Positions 15,001 through 23,965 of a DNA stretch of 32,728 bases are shown piece after piece (the first letter of the stretch is position 1; each line of letters starts with the position of its first letter). The DNA comes from Fimbriiglobus sp. (GTDB taxonomy: Bacteria; Planctomycetota; Planctomycetia; Gemmatales; Gemmataceae). The translations under genes were made by a program, and so were the position numbers. Location of the stretch: assembly GCA_025362195.1 (NCBI GenBank), contig JANYHV010000156.1, forward strand, positions 1 to 32,728. Direction: 5' to 3'. The notes under the pieces are model-generated. The model was not told the DNA's origin and did not search any database. It worked only from the letters and a program-made list of their open reading frames with translations.

Positions 15001-17828
15001 GCAACTACCTGTTCACAAACCTCGGCCAGGGGACGTACGTCGTCGGCCTGCCGACGGGCGGCCCGCTCGCCGGGTTGAACAGCAGCAGCGGCACCAACGG
15101 CAGCCTCACCGGGCCGAACGAACTGGCCCCCGGGCCGAACAACGATGTCGATAACGACGACAACGGCTCGCTCGTGGGGGTCAACTTCCTCAGCGGCCCC
15201 GTGACCCTGACCCCCGGCGGCGAACCGGGCGGCAACGTCAACCCGACCGTCGATTTCGGCTTCTACCAGCCGCTGTCGCTGGGCAACCTGGTCTGGAACG
15301 ACCTGAACAACAACGGCGTCCGGGACGCCGGCGAGCCCGGGCTGGTCAACGTCCCCGTGCGGGCGTTCGACGCGGCCGGCAAGCTCGTCGGCACGACGAC
15401 GACGGACGCCGCCGGGAACTACCTCTTCACGAACCTGACGCCGGGGGATTACTCGGTCGAGGCCGACCTGCCGACCGGGTTCGTCAGTAGCAGCGGCACG
15501 AACGGCCGCCCGACGGGGCCGTTCGAGCCGGCCCCGAGTCCGAACAACGGGACCGACAACGACGACAACGGCACGAAGACGACGGGCCAGACGGTCCGCA
15601 GTTCGCCGGTGTCGCTCGCCACGGGCGGGACGAACAGCAACCCGACCGTGGACTTCGGCGGCTACGCCCCGGTGAGCCTGGGCAACCTGGTCTGGAACGA
15701 CCTGAACAACAACGGCCGCGTCGATGCGGGCGAGCCGGGGCTGCCGAACGTCCCGGTGCAACTCTTCAACGCGGCCGGCACCCTCGTGACCAGCACGACG
15801 ACGGACGCCGCCGGGAACTACCTGTTCACCAACCTCACGCCGGGCGATTACACGGTCGGGGTGACGCCGCCGGCCGGCTTCACACTGAGCACGAACTCGC
15901 CGGGGTCGCCGAACGACAACGTCGACAACGACAACAACGGCATCCAGTCCGGGGCCGCGATCCGCAGCCTGCCGATCACGCTGACCGTCGGCGGCGAACC
16001 CGGCGGGAATGTCAACACGACGGTCGATTTCGGCCTCCGCCTGCCGCCGACCCTCGCGTCGGTCTCGGGCTTCGCGTACCGCGACAACGACCTGACGGCG
16101 ACGTACACGCCGGGCCTGCGGAACGACACGCCGATCGGCAACGTGACGGTGACCCTGACCGGCACGGACGCGGCCGGGAACCCCGTGCCGCCGCGGACGA
16201 CGACGACGAACGCCCAGGGCTTCTACGAGTTCACCAACGTCCCGGCGGGCAACTACACGATCACCGAGACGCCGCCGAACGGCTTCTACTACCACGGGGC
16301 GGACAACCCGGGCAGCCTCGGCGGGACCAGCCCGGCGACCCGCACCCTGACCGTGTCCTTGAAGCCGAACGACGCCGGCCAGAACTACAACTTCGGCGAA
16401 CTGACGCCGGCCGACCCGTTCGGGTACGTGTACGCCGACCTGAACGAGAACGGCGTCCGCAACGCCGGCGAACCGGGCATCCCCGGGGTGCCGGTCACGA
16501 TCTCCGGGACGGCGTTCGCCGGCACGCCGTTCGCCCGGCCGCTGACCGCCGCCGACGTTCCCGGCGGGTTGACTTCGGTGACCAACTCGACGGGCCGGTG
16601 GGAGTTCCCGGTCCTGCCGCCGGGCCTGTACTCGGTCGTCGAAGGGGCCGTACCCGCGCCGTTCCTGGACGGGCTGGAGCAGAATGGCGACCCGACGGCC
16701 CCGCCGCCGCAAGTCGGCAACGACCGGTTCGACGCGATCACCCTGACGACCCAGCGGGTCCGCGGGCCGTTCAACTTCGGCGAGATCGTGCCGGAATCGA
16801 CCAAGCGGAACTTCCTGGCCTCGACCCCGGGCCCGACCGGGGCGAGCCTGGTCCGGCCCGACGTGCCGCTGAACCCGGCGTTCACGGTCACGACCGGGAC
16901 CCCGAACAAGCCGGCCTACGTGGCCGTCGGGTCCGGCCCGGGTACGCTGCCCCTGGTGCGGGTGTTCGACTACGCCACGGGCGGCGAAGTCCTCCGCTTC
17001 CTGGCCTACGAGAGCGACTTCACCGGCGGCGTCCGGGTCGCCACCGGCGACGTGAACGGCGACGGCGTCCCGGACATTATCACCGGCATCGGGGTCGGCG
17101 GCGGGCCGCGCATCCGCGTGTTCAACGGCATCGACGGGTCGGTCCTGTTCGACCAGTTCGTGTACGAGCCGACGTTCACCGGCGGGCTGTTCGTGGCCGC
17201 CGCGGACATCAACGGCGACGGCCGGGCCGACATCATCACCGGGACCGACGCCGGCGGCGGGCCGCGCGTCCGCGTCCTCGACGGCATGACCGGGGCCGTC
17301 CTCCGCGACTTCTTCGCCTTCGACCCCAGCCAACGCGGCGGCGTCCGGGTGGCCGCGGCCGACTTCGACAAGGACGGCAAGGCCGACGTGGTCGCCACGA
17401 CCGGCCCCGGCGTGCCGACGCGGGTCCGGGTCTTCGGGGCCGGCACGGCCACGACGGTCCTCGCCGACTTCGCCCCCTACGGTGCGAGCTTCAGCGGCGG
17501 CGTGTTCGTCGCGGCCGGGGACGTGAACGGCGACGGCGTCCCGGACGTCGTCACCGGGGCGGACGCCGGCGGCGGCCCGCACGTCCAGGTCTTCAACGGC
17601 CTGACCGGCCAGTCGCTGCGGAGTTACTTCGCCTTCGAATCGACCTTCACCGGCGGCGTCCGCGTGTCGCTCCAGGACATCGACGGCGACGGCCGGGCGG
17701 ACATCGTCACCGGTGCGGGCACCGGCGGCGGCCCGGCCGTGCGGATCGCGTCGGGGGCGACCGGTGCCCAACTCGACGCCTTCTACTCGACCGACCCGGA
17801 CAGCCTGGGCGGCATCTACGTGGGGTAA
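6006..17828 (+). CDS. Giant extracellular SdrD-B/Cna-B repeat protein with FG-GAP C terminus
   Basis: This 3940-residue protein starts with a basic segment and 'IEVLEDRAVPT', the LEDR motif seen at the N terminus of many planctomycete extracellular proteins. One short Cna-B-like domain follows, then about 500 residues without obvious repeats (roughly 155-655) that contain propeller-like strands such as 'LDVSDDGQFVFVMNLNDRQLYRV'. About twenty SdrD-B-like modules run from about 665 to 3590, many carrying an EF-hand-like loop 'NDLNNNGVRDAGEPG' and an acidic 'DNDDNG' loop, both plausible calcium sites. Five FG-GAP/VCBS-type repeats ('DVNGDGVPD') close the protein. It is probably a surface adhesin or matrix protein. 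No hydrophobic signal peptide, LPXTG motif or terminal anchor was seen. ATG 6006 is chosen because it matches the usual position of the LEDR motif; an in-frame start at 5955 is possible. Confidence 0.9.
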   Translation: MNLLSVFRQRSHKLFRQSKLGACQKLTIEVLEDRAVPTVSGVVFQDFNSNGVRDLTTVVTSPSKATVSAAVDRGIAGVTVTAFDGLGVNRGSAVADAFGAYTLTVSGAQTDPLRIEFTTLPTGFTSGPRGVDSGTSVQFVPNGSATSVNFGAVRPTDHSQDNPLVATSVYAFGNQQDPLNATKSTIVAFPYSSGGTTNAGFVTPDPAMPVLSVLASQVGTTLGLGWGKGSRELYAAAYFKRFAGFGPGGAGAIYKVPVPATLPANYQPNATVLADLNAIPGFAAGAAGANLHNAADYDTDNGNTGWAAVGTSSLGGLDVSDDGQFVFVMNLNDRQLYRVPTSGPINSTTVTRASIPLTNPDTGVIASGTFAPGDLRPFAVEYHQGKVYVGVVYTAQSRFAGGSTRQQARDELLAAVYVVDPATMAFTATPVFTTRLNYTRSQSIYVGTSNWEPWSPTYFSTAGNGSIGIAPQPMLSGITFDAQGNLTLGLRDRGADQNGFFTLSDPAQPGQRIEGFTGGDTLRATVTTVNNLGSGWTIEGNARVPNNVTASPATLGTGPQGDNSGPGGGEFFYQDSFNTTHAETSIGGTAQIPGSPDVLTTAMDPGNVIRAGGLNFLSTLTGATVKSYELYASGNDNNPTTAGTFGKANGMGELVILSDLAPIEVGNRVFLDANGDGVQGANEPGIAGVTVRLFAPDGSTVLGTAVTDANGDYIFSNAAGTSTASAIYGITGLTANTAGFTIRLDNPADYLAGGPLFNRIVTQALNDPSANGTSRDSDAVRPNTALPVGGANPATITFSTGANGQNVHTYDAGFSPPLSLGNRVWLDTNNDGLRNGTPVEAGVSGVTVTLFTAAGAPVGAVVTDATGYYLFTGLQGGSYYVELSTIPNGLRSSTGSGVTGGVAGVGPSEGASTPSADNDVDNDDNGTQIGAFVRSTVITLALTTEPTGEGDVGPQTDTAADASSNLTLDLGLIRTFSLGNRVWNDANNDGLLTAGEAGINGVTVRLLDAAGNPVLDAGGIAVTTVTANGGYYRFDGLLAGDYRVQVDAGGPLTGLLSSSGTNGSLTGTYEPAPGPNTDTDNDDNGSVSGANFRSGVVTLGPTNVEPTNDADLGPGDAAATPNDQSNLTVDFGFYQPVSLGNLVWNDLNNNGVRDAGEPGLANVPVRLFNSVGGLVASTSTNGTGIYTFGNLAPGGYTVEADLPAGFVTSTGANGSPTGPFEPAPGPNNDVDNDDNGTRVGVTQTVRSGTVTLSAGGEPTTDGDGADGNLTVDFGAFVPLNLGNLVWNDLNNNGTRDGGEPGIDGVTVNLYADADGDGVPDSLTPLATTVTAGGGLYLFNGLGQGGYVVGMPTGGPLAGLNSSSGTNGSLTGPFEPGVAPNSDTDNDDNGSLSGVNFLSGTITLTVGGEPVAGVDGDGTNGNLTVDFGFYQPVSLGNLVWNDLNNNGVRNAGEPGLAGVPVRLFNSANVQIGSTTTDGNGNYLFRNLIPGAYSVEADLPAGFVTSTGANGQPTGPFEPAPSPNNGTDDDDNGTKTTGQTVRSSPVTLVSGGTNSNLTVDFSGFVPLSLGNFVWTDANNNGKFDAGEKGIPGVVVSLFADADANGVPDGAALATFTTDANGNYLFTGLGQGTYVVGMPTGGALAGLLSSSGTNGSLTGPYEPGVGPNTDIDNDDNGSLVGVNYLSGPVTLSPGGEPDTAVDGDGTNGNLTVDFGFFQPLSLGNLVWNDFNNDGKFNNAEAGFAKVTVRLLDGAGNPVLGVGGVPITTSTNASGQYLFTNLGAGSYIVEVVAPAGYSSSLGVANAYEPAPSPSNGIDGDDNGTSAGGQVIRSLPVTLAAGTAPVGEPGLIGLTDPVPDSSANYTVDFGLYTPPPLSLGNRVWDDLNNDGFRTANEPGVAGVTVTLFSSLGTSLGATVTDGNGYYLFTNLAPGSYYVELSNLPAGRASSTGTGLTAGVAGVGPFEGANTPSGDTNVDDDDNGSQVGDIVRSTTITLTPFLEPTRETDVGPQADTATDINGNLTLDLGLIRVYSLGNRVWNDANNDGLLNTTTETGIDGVTVRLLDSAGNPVLDATGTAVTTTTVGGGYYLFGDLLAGDYRVQVDGGGPLAGYLSSSGANGSPTGPFEPGANPNTDTDSDDNGSAFGANFRSGVVTLGPGTSEPTGETDLTETPFLIVDDQSNLTVDFGFYQPVALGNLVWNDANNNGTRDAGEPGLGGVAVRLYDSANALVASTTTDANGNYTFGNLTPGAYSVEADLPTGFVSSSGTNGRPTGPYETAPSPANATDNDDNGTTTTGQTVRSLPVTLSLGGAPGGGNVDPTIDFGAYVPLSLGNRVWDDLNNNGVRDAGEPGLAGVTVTLFTAASVSVGTAVTDKGGYYLFSNLNPNGYYVELSTLPATYVSSTGAAGSVGPFEGANTPSGDTNTDDDDNGTQVGAIVRSTVVTLAVGTEPTGETDVGTQVNTATDANTNLTLDLGLTRTYSLGNRVWLDGNNDGLLNAGEAGIDGVTVRLLDAAGNPILTAGGTAVTATTIGGGYYRFDGLPAGDYRVQVDGTGPLAGLRSSTGASGVAGTPGPFEAAPSPNADTDNDDNGTQIGVNARSGVVTLGPAGSEPLAENDRFETDGLTPDAQSNLTVDFGFFRPVSLGNRVWIDANNNGKFDAGEAAPAGPVTVNLLDAGGKAVLDGAGKAVTTTTNAAGYYLFTGLNPGSYQVGVPASNFALGGALANSRSSTGGGPGSVTGPNEPAPATPVDNNDSGTAALGGVLSPVVLLTDGTAPLGEADAAAIPDPTADFDSTLTVDFGFYQPLTVGNLVWNDLNNTGTRDAGEPGLANVPVRLYNAANVLVASTTTDANGNYLFTNLTPGDYSVEADLPAGFKSSTGTTGSPTGPNEPAPGPNTDVDNDDNGTATTGQTVRSGTVTLTPGGEPTTDGDGTSGNLTVDFGGFVPLSLGNLVWTDANNNGTFDAGEKGISKATVNLYADANADGVPDSLTPLATTVTDANGNYLFTNLGQGTYVVGLPTGGPLAGLNSSSGTNGSLTGPNELAPGPNNDVDNDDNGSLVGVNFLSGPVTLTPGGEPGGNVNPTVDFGFYQPLSLGNLVWNDLNNNGVRDAGEPGLVNVPVRAFDAAGKLVGTTTTDAAGNYLFTNLTPGDYSVEADLPTGFVSSSGTNGRPTGPFEPAPSPNNGTDNDDNGTKTTGQTVRSSPVSLATGGTNSNPTVDFGGYAPVSLGNLVWNDLNNNGRVDAGEPGLPNVPVQLFNAAGTLVTSTTTDAAGNYLFTNLTPGDYTVGVTPPAGFTLSTNSPGSPNDNVDNDNNGIQSGAAIRSLPITLTVGGEPGGNVNTTVDFGLRLPPTLASVSGFAYRDNDLTATYTPGLRNDTPIGNVTVTLTGTDAAGNPVPPRTTTTNAQGFYEFTNVPAGNYTITETPPNGFYYHGADNPGSLGGTSPATRTLTVSLKPNDAGQNYNFGELTPADPFGYVYADLNENGVRNAGEPGIPGVPVTISGTAFAGTPFARPLTAADVPGGLTSVTNSTGRWEFPVLPPGLYSVVEGAVPAPFLDGLEQNGDPTAPPPQVGNDRFDAITLTTQRVRGPFNFGEIVPESTKRNFLASTPGPTGASLVRPDVPLNPAFTVTTGTPNKPAYVAVGSGPGTLPLVRVFDYATGGEVLRFLAYESDFTGGVRVATGDVNGDGVPDIITGIGVGGGPRIRVFNGIDGSVLFDQFVYEPTFTGGLFVAAADINGDGRADIITGTDAGGGPRVRVLDGMTGAVLRDFFAFDPSQRGGVRVAAADFDKDGKADVVATTGPGVPTRVRVFGAGTATTVLADFAPYGASFSGGVFVAAGDVNGDGVPDVVTGADAGGGPHVQVFNGLTGQSLRSYFAFESTFTGGVRVSLQDIDGDGRADIVTGAGTGGGPAVRIASGATGAQLDAFYSTDPDSLGGIYVG
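8001..16790 (+). repeat. Array of about twenty SdrD-B-like coding repeats, 400-490 bp each
   Basis: Module starts, marked by the 'GNxVW' motif, fall near 8001, 8459, 8935, 9418, 9838, 10303, 10699, 11157, 11620, 12088, 12577, 12984, 13437, 13920, 14413, 14836, 15276 and 15673. Two divergent modules follow near 16054 and 16408. Modules 2-18 sort into five types (A-E) in the order CDABABE-CDA-CDE-ABAA. Stretches such as 9381-9511 and 10266-10396 are 131 bp long with only four differences, a sign of recent duplication or gene conversion. Confidence 0.85.
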
Positions 17829-17851
17829 ACCTTCGGGCGTCGGGTCTCGGA

Positions 17852-17905
17852 TGTGGGGTGTCGCGGACGATCACGAGGTCGGTCCGCGGCACCCCACACC
17901 CTTTT
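17852..17905 (+). terminator. Intrinsic terminator of the giant gene
   Basis: TGTGGGGTGTCGCGGAC (17852-17868) pairs with GTCCGCGGCACCCCACA (17882-17898) through a stem of 17 positions with one G-T pair, a 13-nt loop, and CCCTTTT after it. It begins 24 bp after the stop codon. Confidence 0.85.
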
Positions 17906-18102
17906 CCGTCCGGCGACAAAGCCGAGTTCTGTGGCGATCTGGGTCATCGATTTCCGCGAGTGGAAGTGAGTCCGGCCTCACAGAGGCCAGTTACAGAAGG
18001 AGCCGTATTGAATGGTGATGGCGTCGGTGAGAACGCTCCCTGGACCATCGTTAGAGCGGAGTTCGAGTTGTCGTAGTGGGACACTCGTTGTGTCTGGACA
18101 GC
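17906..18102. other. Intergenic stretch without a recognisable gene
   Basis: Nothing coding is convincing here. The only structure seen is a short perfect hairpin, GGCCTC-ACA-GAGGCC (17974-17988). The short open frames at 17713-18018 and 18012-18395 run into the palindromic element and have no recognisable domain. Confidence 0.5.
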
Positions 18103-18283
18103 GGTTTTCGGCTCCGCCGCAGGCGACTCTTGTTAGCCCGACGCGCGAGCGAGGGTCGATGGGTCGTGGACGATGTTCGCGGTCGTCGGCCGTGCGGTCA
18201 TCGACGACCGCCTTGCCCTCGACCGCTCGACCCTCGCTAGCGCGTCGGGCTAACCCGAGTCGCCTGCGGCGGAGCCGAAAACC
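18103..18283. repeat. Palindromic dispersed element, copy 1 (181 bp)
   Basis: The arms 18103-18159 and 18227-18283 are each 57 bp and pair at 54 of 57 positions. Both ends read GGTTTTCGGCTCCGCCGC going inward. Inside, GGTCGTCG (18181-18188) pairs with CGACGACC (18202-18209), so the element can fold into one long hairpin with a second inner stem. A second copy is at 28273-28434. There is no open reading frame of a transposase inside, so it resembles a non-autonomous MITE-like or REP/BIME-like repeat. No clear target-site duplication was found. Confidence 0.85.
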
Positions 18284-18290
18284 TGGCCGT

Positions 18291-18318
18291 CTCCGCGACC
18301 GAGTGGTCGGGGGCGGAG
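18291..18318. other. Nested hairpin next to palindromic copy 1
   Basis: CTCCG-CGACC (18291-18300) pairs with GGTCG (18305-18309) and, after four G, CGGAG (18314-18318), leaving a GAGT loop. It could add to termination or belong to an eroded repeat. The remainder to 18400 shows only a repeated GCGACCGAGT. Confidence 0.4.
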
Positions 18319-18402
18319 CGCGCGACCGAGTCGCCGGTCTCCGCAACCGCGCGAGGATACCACGTGCGAGGGCGCGCCGCAAGAAGGCGGCGTGAGGTTC
18401 GG

Positions 18403-18432
18403 TTGACCGTCGCCCGGATTGCGCTCTACAAT
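18403..18432 (+). promoter_or_regulatory. Sigma-70-like promoter of the kinase gene
   Basis: TTGACC (18403-18408) and TACAAT (18427-18432) are 18 bp apart, close to the housekeeping consensus. The start of transcription would be near 18439, giving a leader of about 60 nt. A GCACCC/GGGTGC hairpin (18447-18466) lies in that leader, and GGGGGTGC just before it could compete for pairing. Confidence 0.65.
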
Positions 18433-18497
18433 GGGGGTGCCTCGGAGCACCCACGGACGCGGGTGCCGGCACATTTCTCTCCCGCAGGGCGATCGGA

Positions 18498-22160
<3,663 letters not shown>

Positions 22161-22175
<15 letters not shown>

Positions 22176-22643
22176 CCGCGCGGCGGTCGCCCGCAGCCGC
22201 CGGCGGACTACGACCGTCCCCGCCGCAATGCCGACTAGCCCCACGCCGGCCCCGGCCCAGCGCTGCCAGCCGGTGACCGCCGCCCGCGACGCCCCCGCCG
22301 AAATCGCCGTCTCGCCCGCGACCGGGTGCGCCGGCAGGGTGACCGTCGTCGTCGTCGCGTGGCCGTCGCCGGCATCGACGCGGACGGTGTACTTCCCGGC
22401 CGGCGGCACCGCGAACGCCCACCCGCCCGTCGCGTCCGTTTCCCCCTCGGCGACCAGCGCGCCCGCCCCGTCGCGGACCGCGACCTTCGCCCCCCCGGCC
22501 GGGGTGTCGTCGTCGAAGAAGGCTTCGATGCGGACCGTGTCGCCGACGAGCTTCGCCTCGACGCCGACGGCGTGCGCCGGGGCCAACGCCGGCAGGGCGA
22601 GCAGGGCGACGAGGGCCGGGAGGAAGCGGGGCATGGCCGGCAC
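22161..22643 (-). CDS. CbiL/NikL-like exported nickel-uptake accessory protein
   Basis: This 160-residue protein has a signal peptide (cleavage likely after 'APAHA', residue 25). A single Ig/carboxypeptidase-regulatory-like beta domain follows, with 'DTVRIEAFFDDDTPAGGAKVAV', 'TDATGGWAFAVP' and 'GKYTVRVDAGDGH'. A C-terminal membrane helix (about 130-147) ends in a basic tail. This layout and the 'GDGH' ending match CbiL/NikL proteins, which assist nickel/cobalt ECF-type importers. The placement is supported by a NikR-type operator 14 bp upstream and by nikR next door. Oddly, no cbiM, cbiQ or cbiO gene is nearby; downstream it converges on and overlaps the kinase gene. A start at the second Met (22634) is equally possible. 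It could instead be a generic Ig-like membrane protein. Confidence 0.65.
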
Positions 22644-22656
22644 CGGGGGCGGGATC

Positions 22657-22683
22657 GTGTTACGTTTTGCGGTCAGGTAACAC
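22657..22683. promoter_or_regulatory. NikR-type operator, perfect inverted repeat
   Basis: GTGTTAC (22657-22663) and GTAACAC (22677-22683) are perfect inverted half-sites with a 13-bp spacer. The site is 14 bp upstream of the CbiL-like start and 115 bp upstream of nikR. Half-sites of this type have, from memory, been described for a Geobacter NikR; E. coli NikR uses GTATGA-N16-TCATAC instead. On the minus strand TAGTGT overlaps the site and could be a -10 box, so binding would repress the CbiL-like gene. Confidence 0.72.
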
Positions 22684-22798
22684 TACTCCCGCCGGCGGAG
22701 GCCCGCCAGGGGAATCGACCCGGGCCGCGCGAATTTCCGTGCGTATCGTGAAGGAAGTGTGAACCCGCCGCGGCCGGTCTCGATCAGGGGGAGTTTCG

Positions 22799-23233
22799 AT
22801 GTCCGACATCGTGCGGTTCTCGGTCTCGTTGGAAACCGAACTGCTCACCGGCTTCGACCGGTACTGCGCCGACGAGCACCTGGCGACCCGCAGCGAGGCC
22901 GTGCGGCAACTCATCCGCGAGAAGTTGACGAACGTCGCGGTGGCCAACGACGCGGCCGACGTGGCCGCGAGTTTGACCCTCGTGTACGACCACCACCGGG
23001 CCAAGCTGACCGACAAGATGATCGAGATTCAGCACCAGAGCGCGGACTGCGTCGTGTCGAGTATGCACGTCCACCTGACGCACGACCTGTGCATGGAACT
23101 GATCGCGCTGCGCGGCCCGGCCGCCGGCCTGCACCGCCTGGCCGCCGAGTTGAGCGGGTTGAAGGGCATCCACCAGGCGCAACTCGTCGTCGCCCGCGCG
23201 ACCGCCGGACCGGCCCACGGGCACGCGCACTGA
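22799..23233 (+). CDS. nikR: Nickel-responsive transcriptional regulator NikR
   Basis: The 144-residue protein has an N-terminal ribbon-helix-helix ('VRFSVSLETELL' strand, then 'RSEAVRQLIREKL') and a C-terminal ACT-like nickel-binding domain. The four nickel ligands are all present as His79, His90, His92 and Cys98 ('QHQSAD', 'MHVHLTHDLCME'), aligning with His76, His87, His89 and Cys95 of E. coli NikR. The DNA-contacting strand reads Arg-x-Ser-x-Ser rather than Arg-x-Thr-x-Thr, in line with the different operator half-site found upstream. The C terminus adds 'HGHAH', a possible extra metal-binding tail. A good ribosome-binding site (GGGGGAG) precedes the ATG. It is divergent from the CbiL-like gene, and NikR probably represses that gene when nickel is plentiful. 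Confidence 0.92.
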   Translation: MSDIVRFSVSLETELLTGFDRYCADEHLATRSEAVRQLIREKLTNVAVANDAADVAASLTLVYDHHRAKLTDKMIEIQHQSADCVVSSMHVHLTHDLCMELIALRGPAAGLHRLAAELSGLKGIHQAQLVVARATAGPAHGHAH

Positions 23234-23249
23234 GGCCGCCGGGGGCCGG

Positions 23250-23852
23250 TCAGCCGTCGAGGTCGGCGTCGTCGCCGAGGCCGAGGTCGGGGCTGACGCG
23301 GGCGATCGCGCGGGACAGCCGCATGCGCACGGCCTGCGGGGTCTCGCCCAACGCGGCGGCGATCTCGACCCACCCGTGCCCGAGCGCCCGGCGGTCGGCC
23401 AGGTCGCGCTCGTCCGGGGCGAGCCGCCCGAGCAGGTTGGCCAGCAACTCTTTGGCCGAGGCGACGGTGACCGGCCCCGGGTGGGTGTCGGCGACGAGGC
23501 CGGCCGCGTCGCCGTCCTGGACGACCCGGCCGACGGCCCGCTTCAGTTGGCCGTGCTTGCGGACCTGCACGGCCAGCTTGTTGCGGGCCATTTTGACCAG
23601 CAGGCCGACCAACTGGGCCGGCTCGGCCAGGTCGAACTGGCCGGCCGCGGCGCGGACGAAGAAGCTGGCCAGGACCGACTGGCACACGTCCATCGAGTCG
23701 AACTGGCGGCGGAGGCGGGCGTCGGTCAGGCGGACGCGGACGGCGACCCGGACGGCCCGCTCGTACCGGCGGACGAGTTCGGCCGCCGCGTCCGCGTCCC
23801 CGCCGCGGACGCGGGCGATCCAGTCGGCGAACGTCGGCTCGTCGTCCGTCAT
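23250..23852 (-). CDS. ECF-family RNA polymerase sigma factor, planctomycete type
   Basis: This 200-residue protein has sigma region 2 ('ELVRRYERAVRVAVR', then 'FDSMDVCQSVLASFFVRAA' and 'LVGLLVKMARNKLAVQVRKH'). Region 4 is 'LAPDERDLADRRALGHGWVEIAAALGETPQAVRMRLSRAIARV'. The 'DSMDVCQSVLASFF' segment is characteristic of planctomycete ECF factors that are encoded next to Ser/Thr kinases. There is no anti-sigma gene nearby. It is divergent from the kinase gene at 23966 with a 113-bp gap, so control by kinase phosphorylation rather than by an anti-sigma factor is a reasonable inference. Only TACACT on the minus strand (23882-23887) resembles a -10 box in the gap. The 3' end faces nikR with 16 bp between the stops. 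Confidence 0.88.
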   Translation of the reverse strand: MTDDEPTFADWIARVRGGDADAAAELVRRYERAVRVAVRVRLTDARLRRQFDSMDVCQSVLASFFVRAAAGQFDLAEPAQLVGLLVKMARNKLAVQVRKHGQLKRAVGRVVQDGDAAGLVADTHPGPVTVASAKELLANLLGRLAPDERDLADRRALGHGWVEIAAALGETPQAVRMRLSRAIARVSPDLGLGDDADLDG

Positions 23853-23965
23853 GCGCGAACTCCGGACGCGGGGTGCGGGCTAGTGTACCACATTCGCACT
23901 CCGGCCCGCGGCGGGGGGCGGGGTTTGATTGGCGTCCGCCGGGCCGCCGCGTTAAGCGAGTGCCC

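Noticed and set aside
13617..17771. 1384-residue open frame on the minus strand
   Set aside because: Same explanation: a shadow of the repeat modules and FG-GAP region of the giant gene.
18012..18395. Possible small gene of 127 residues
   Set aside because: It runs through palindromic copy 1, has no domain, and is Arg/Ser-rich as expected for random GC-rich sequence.
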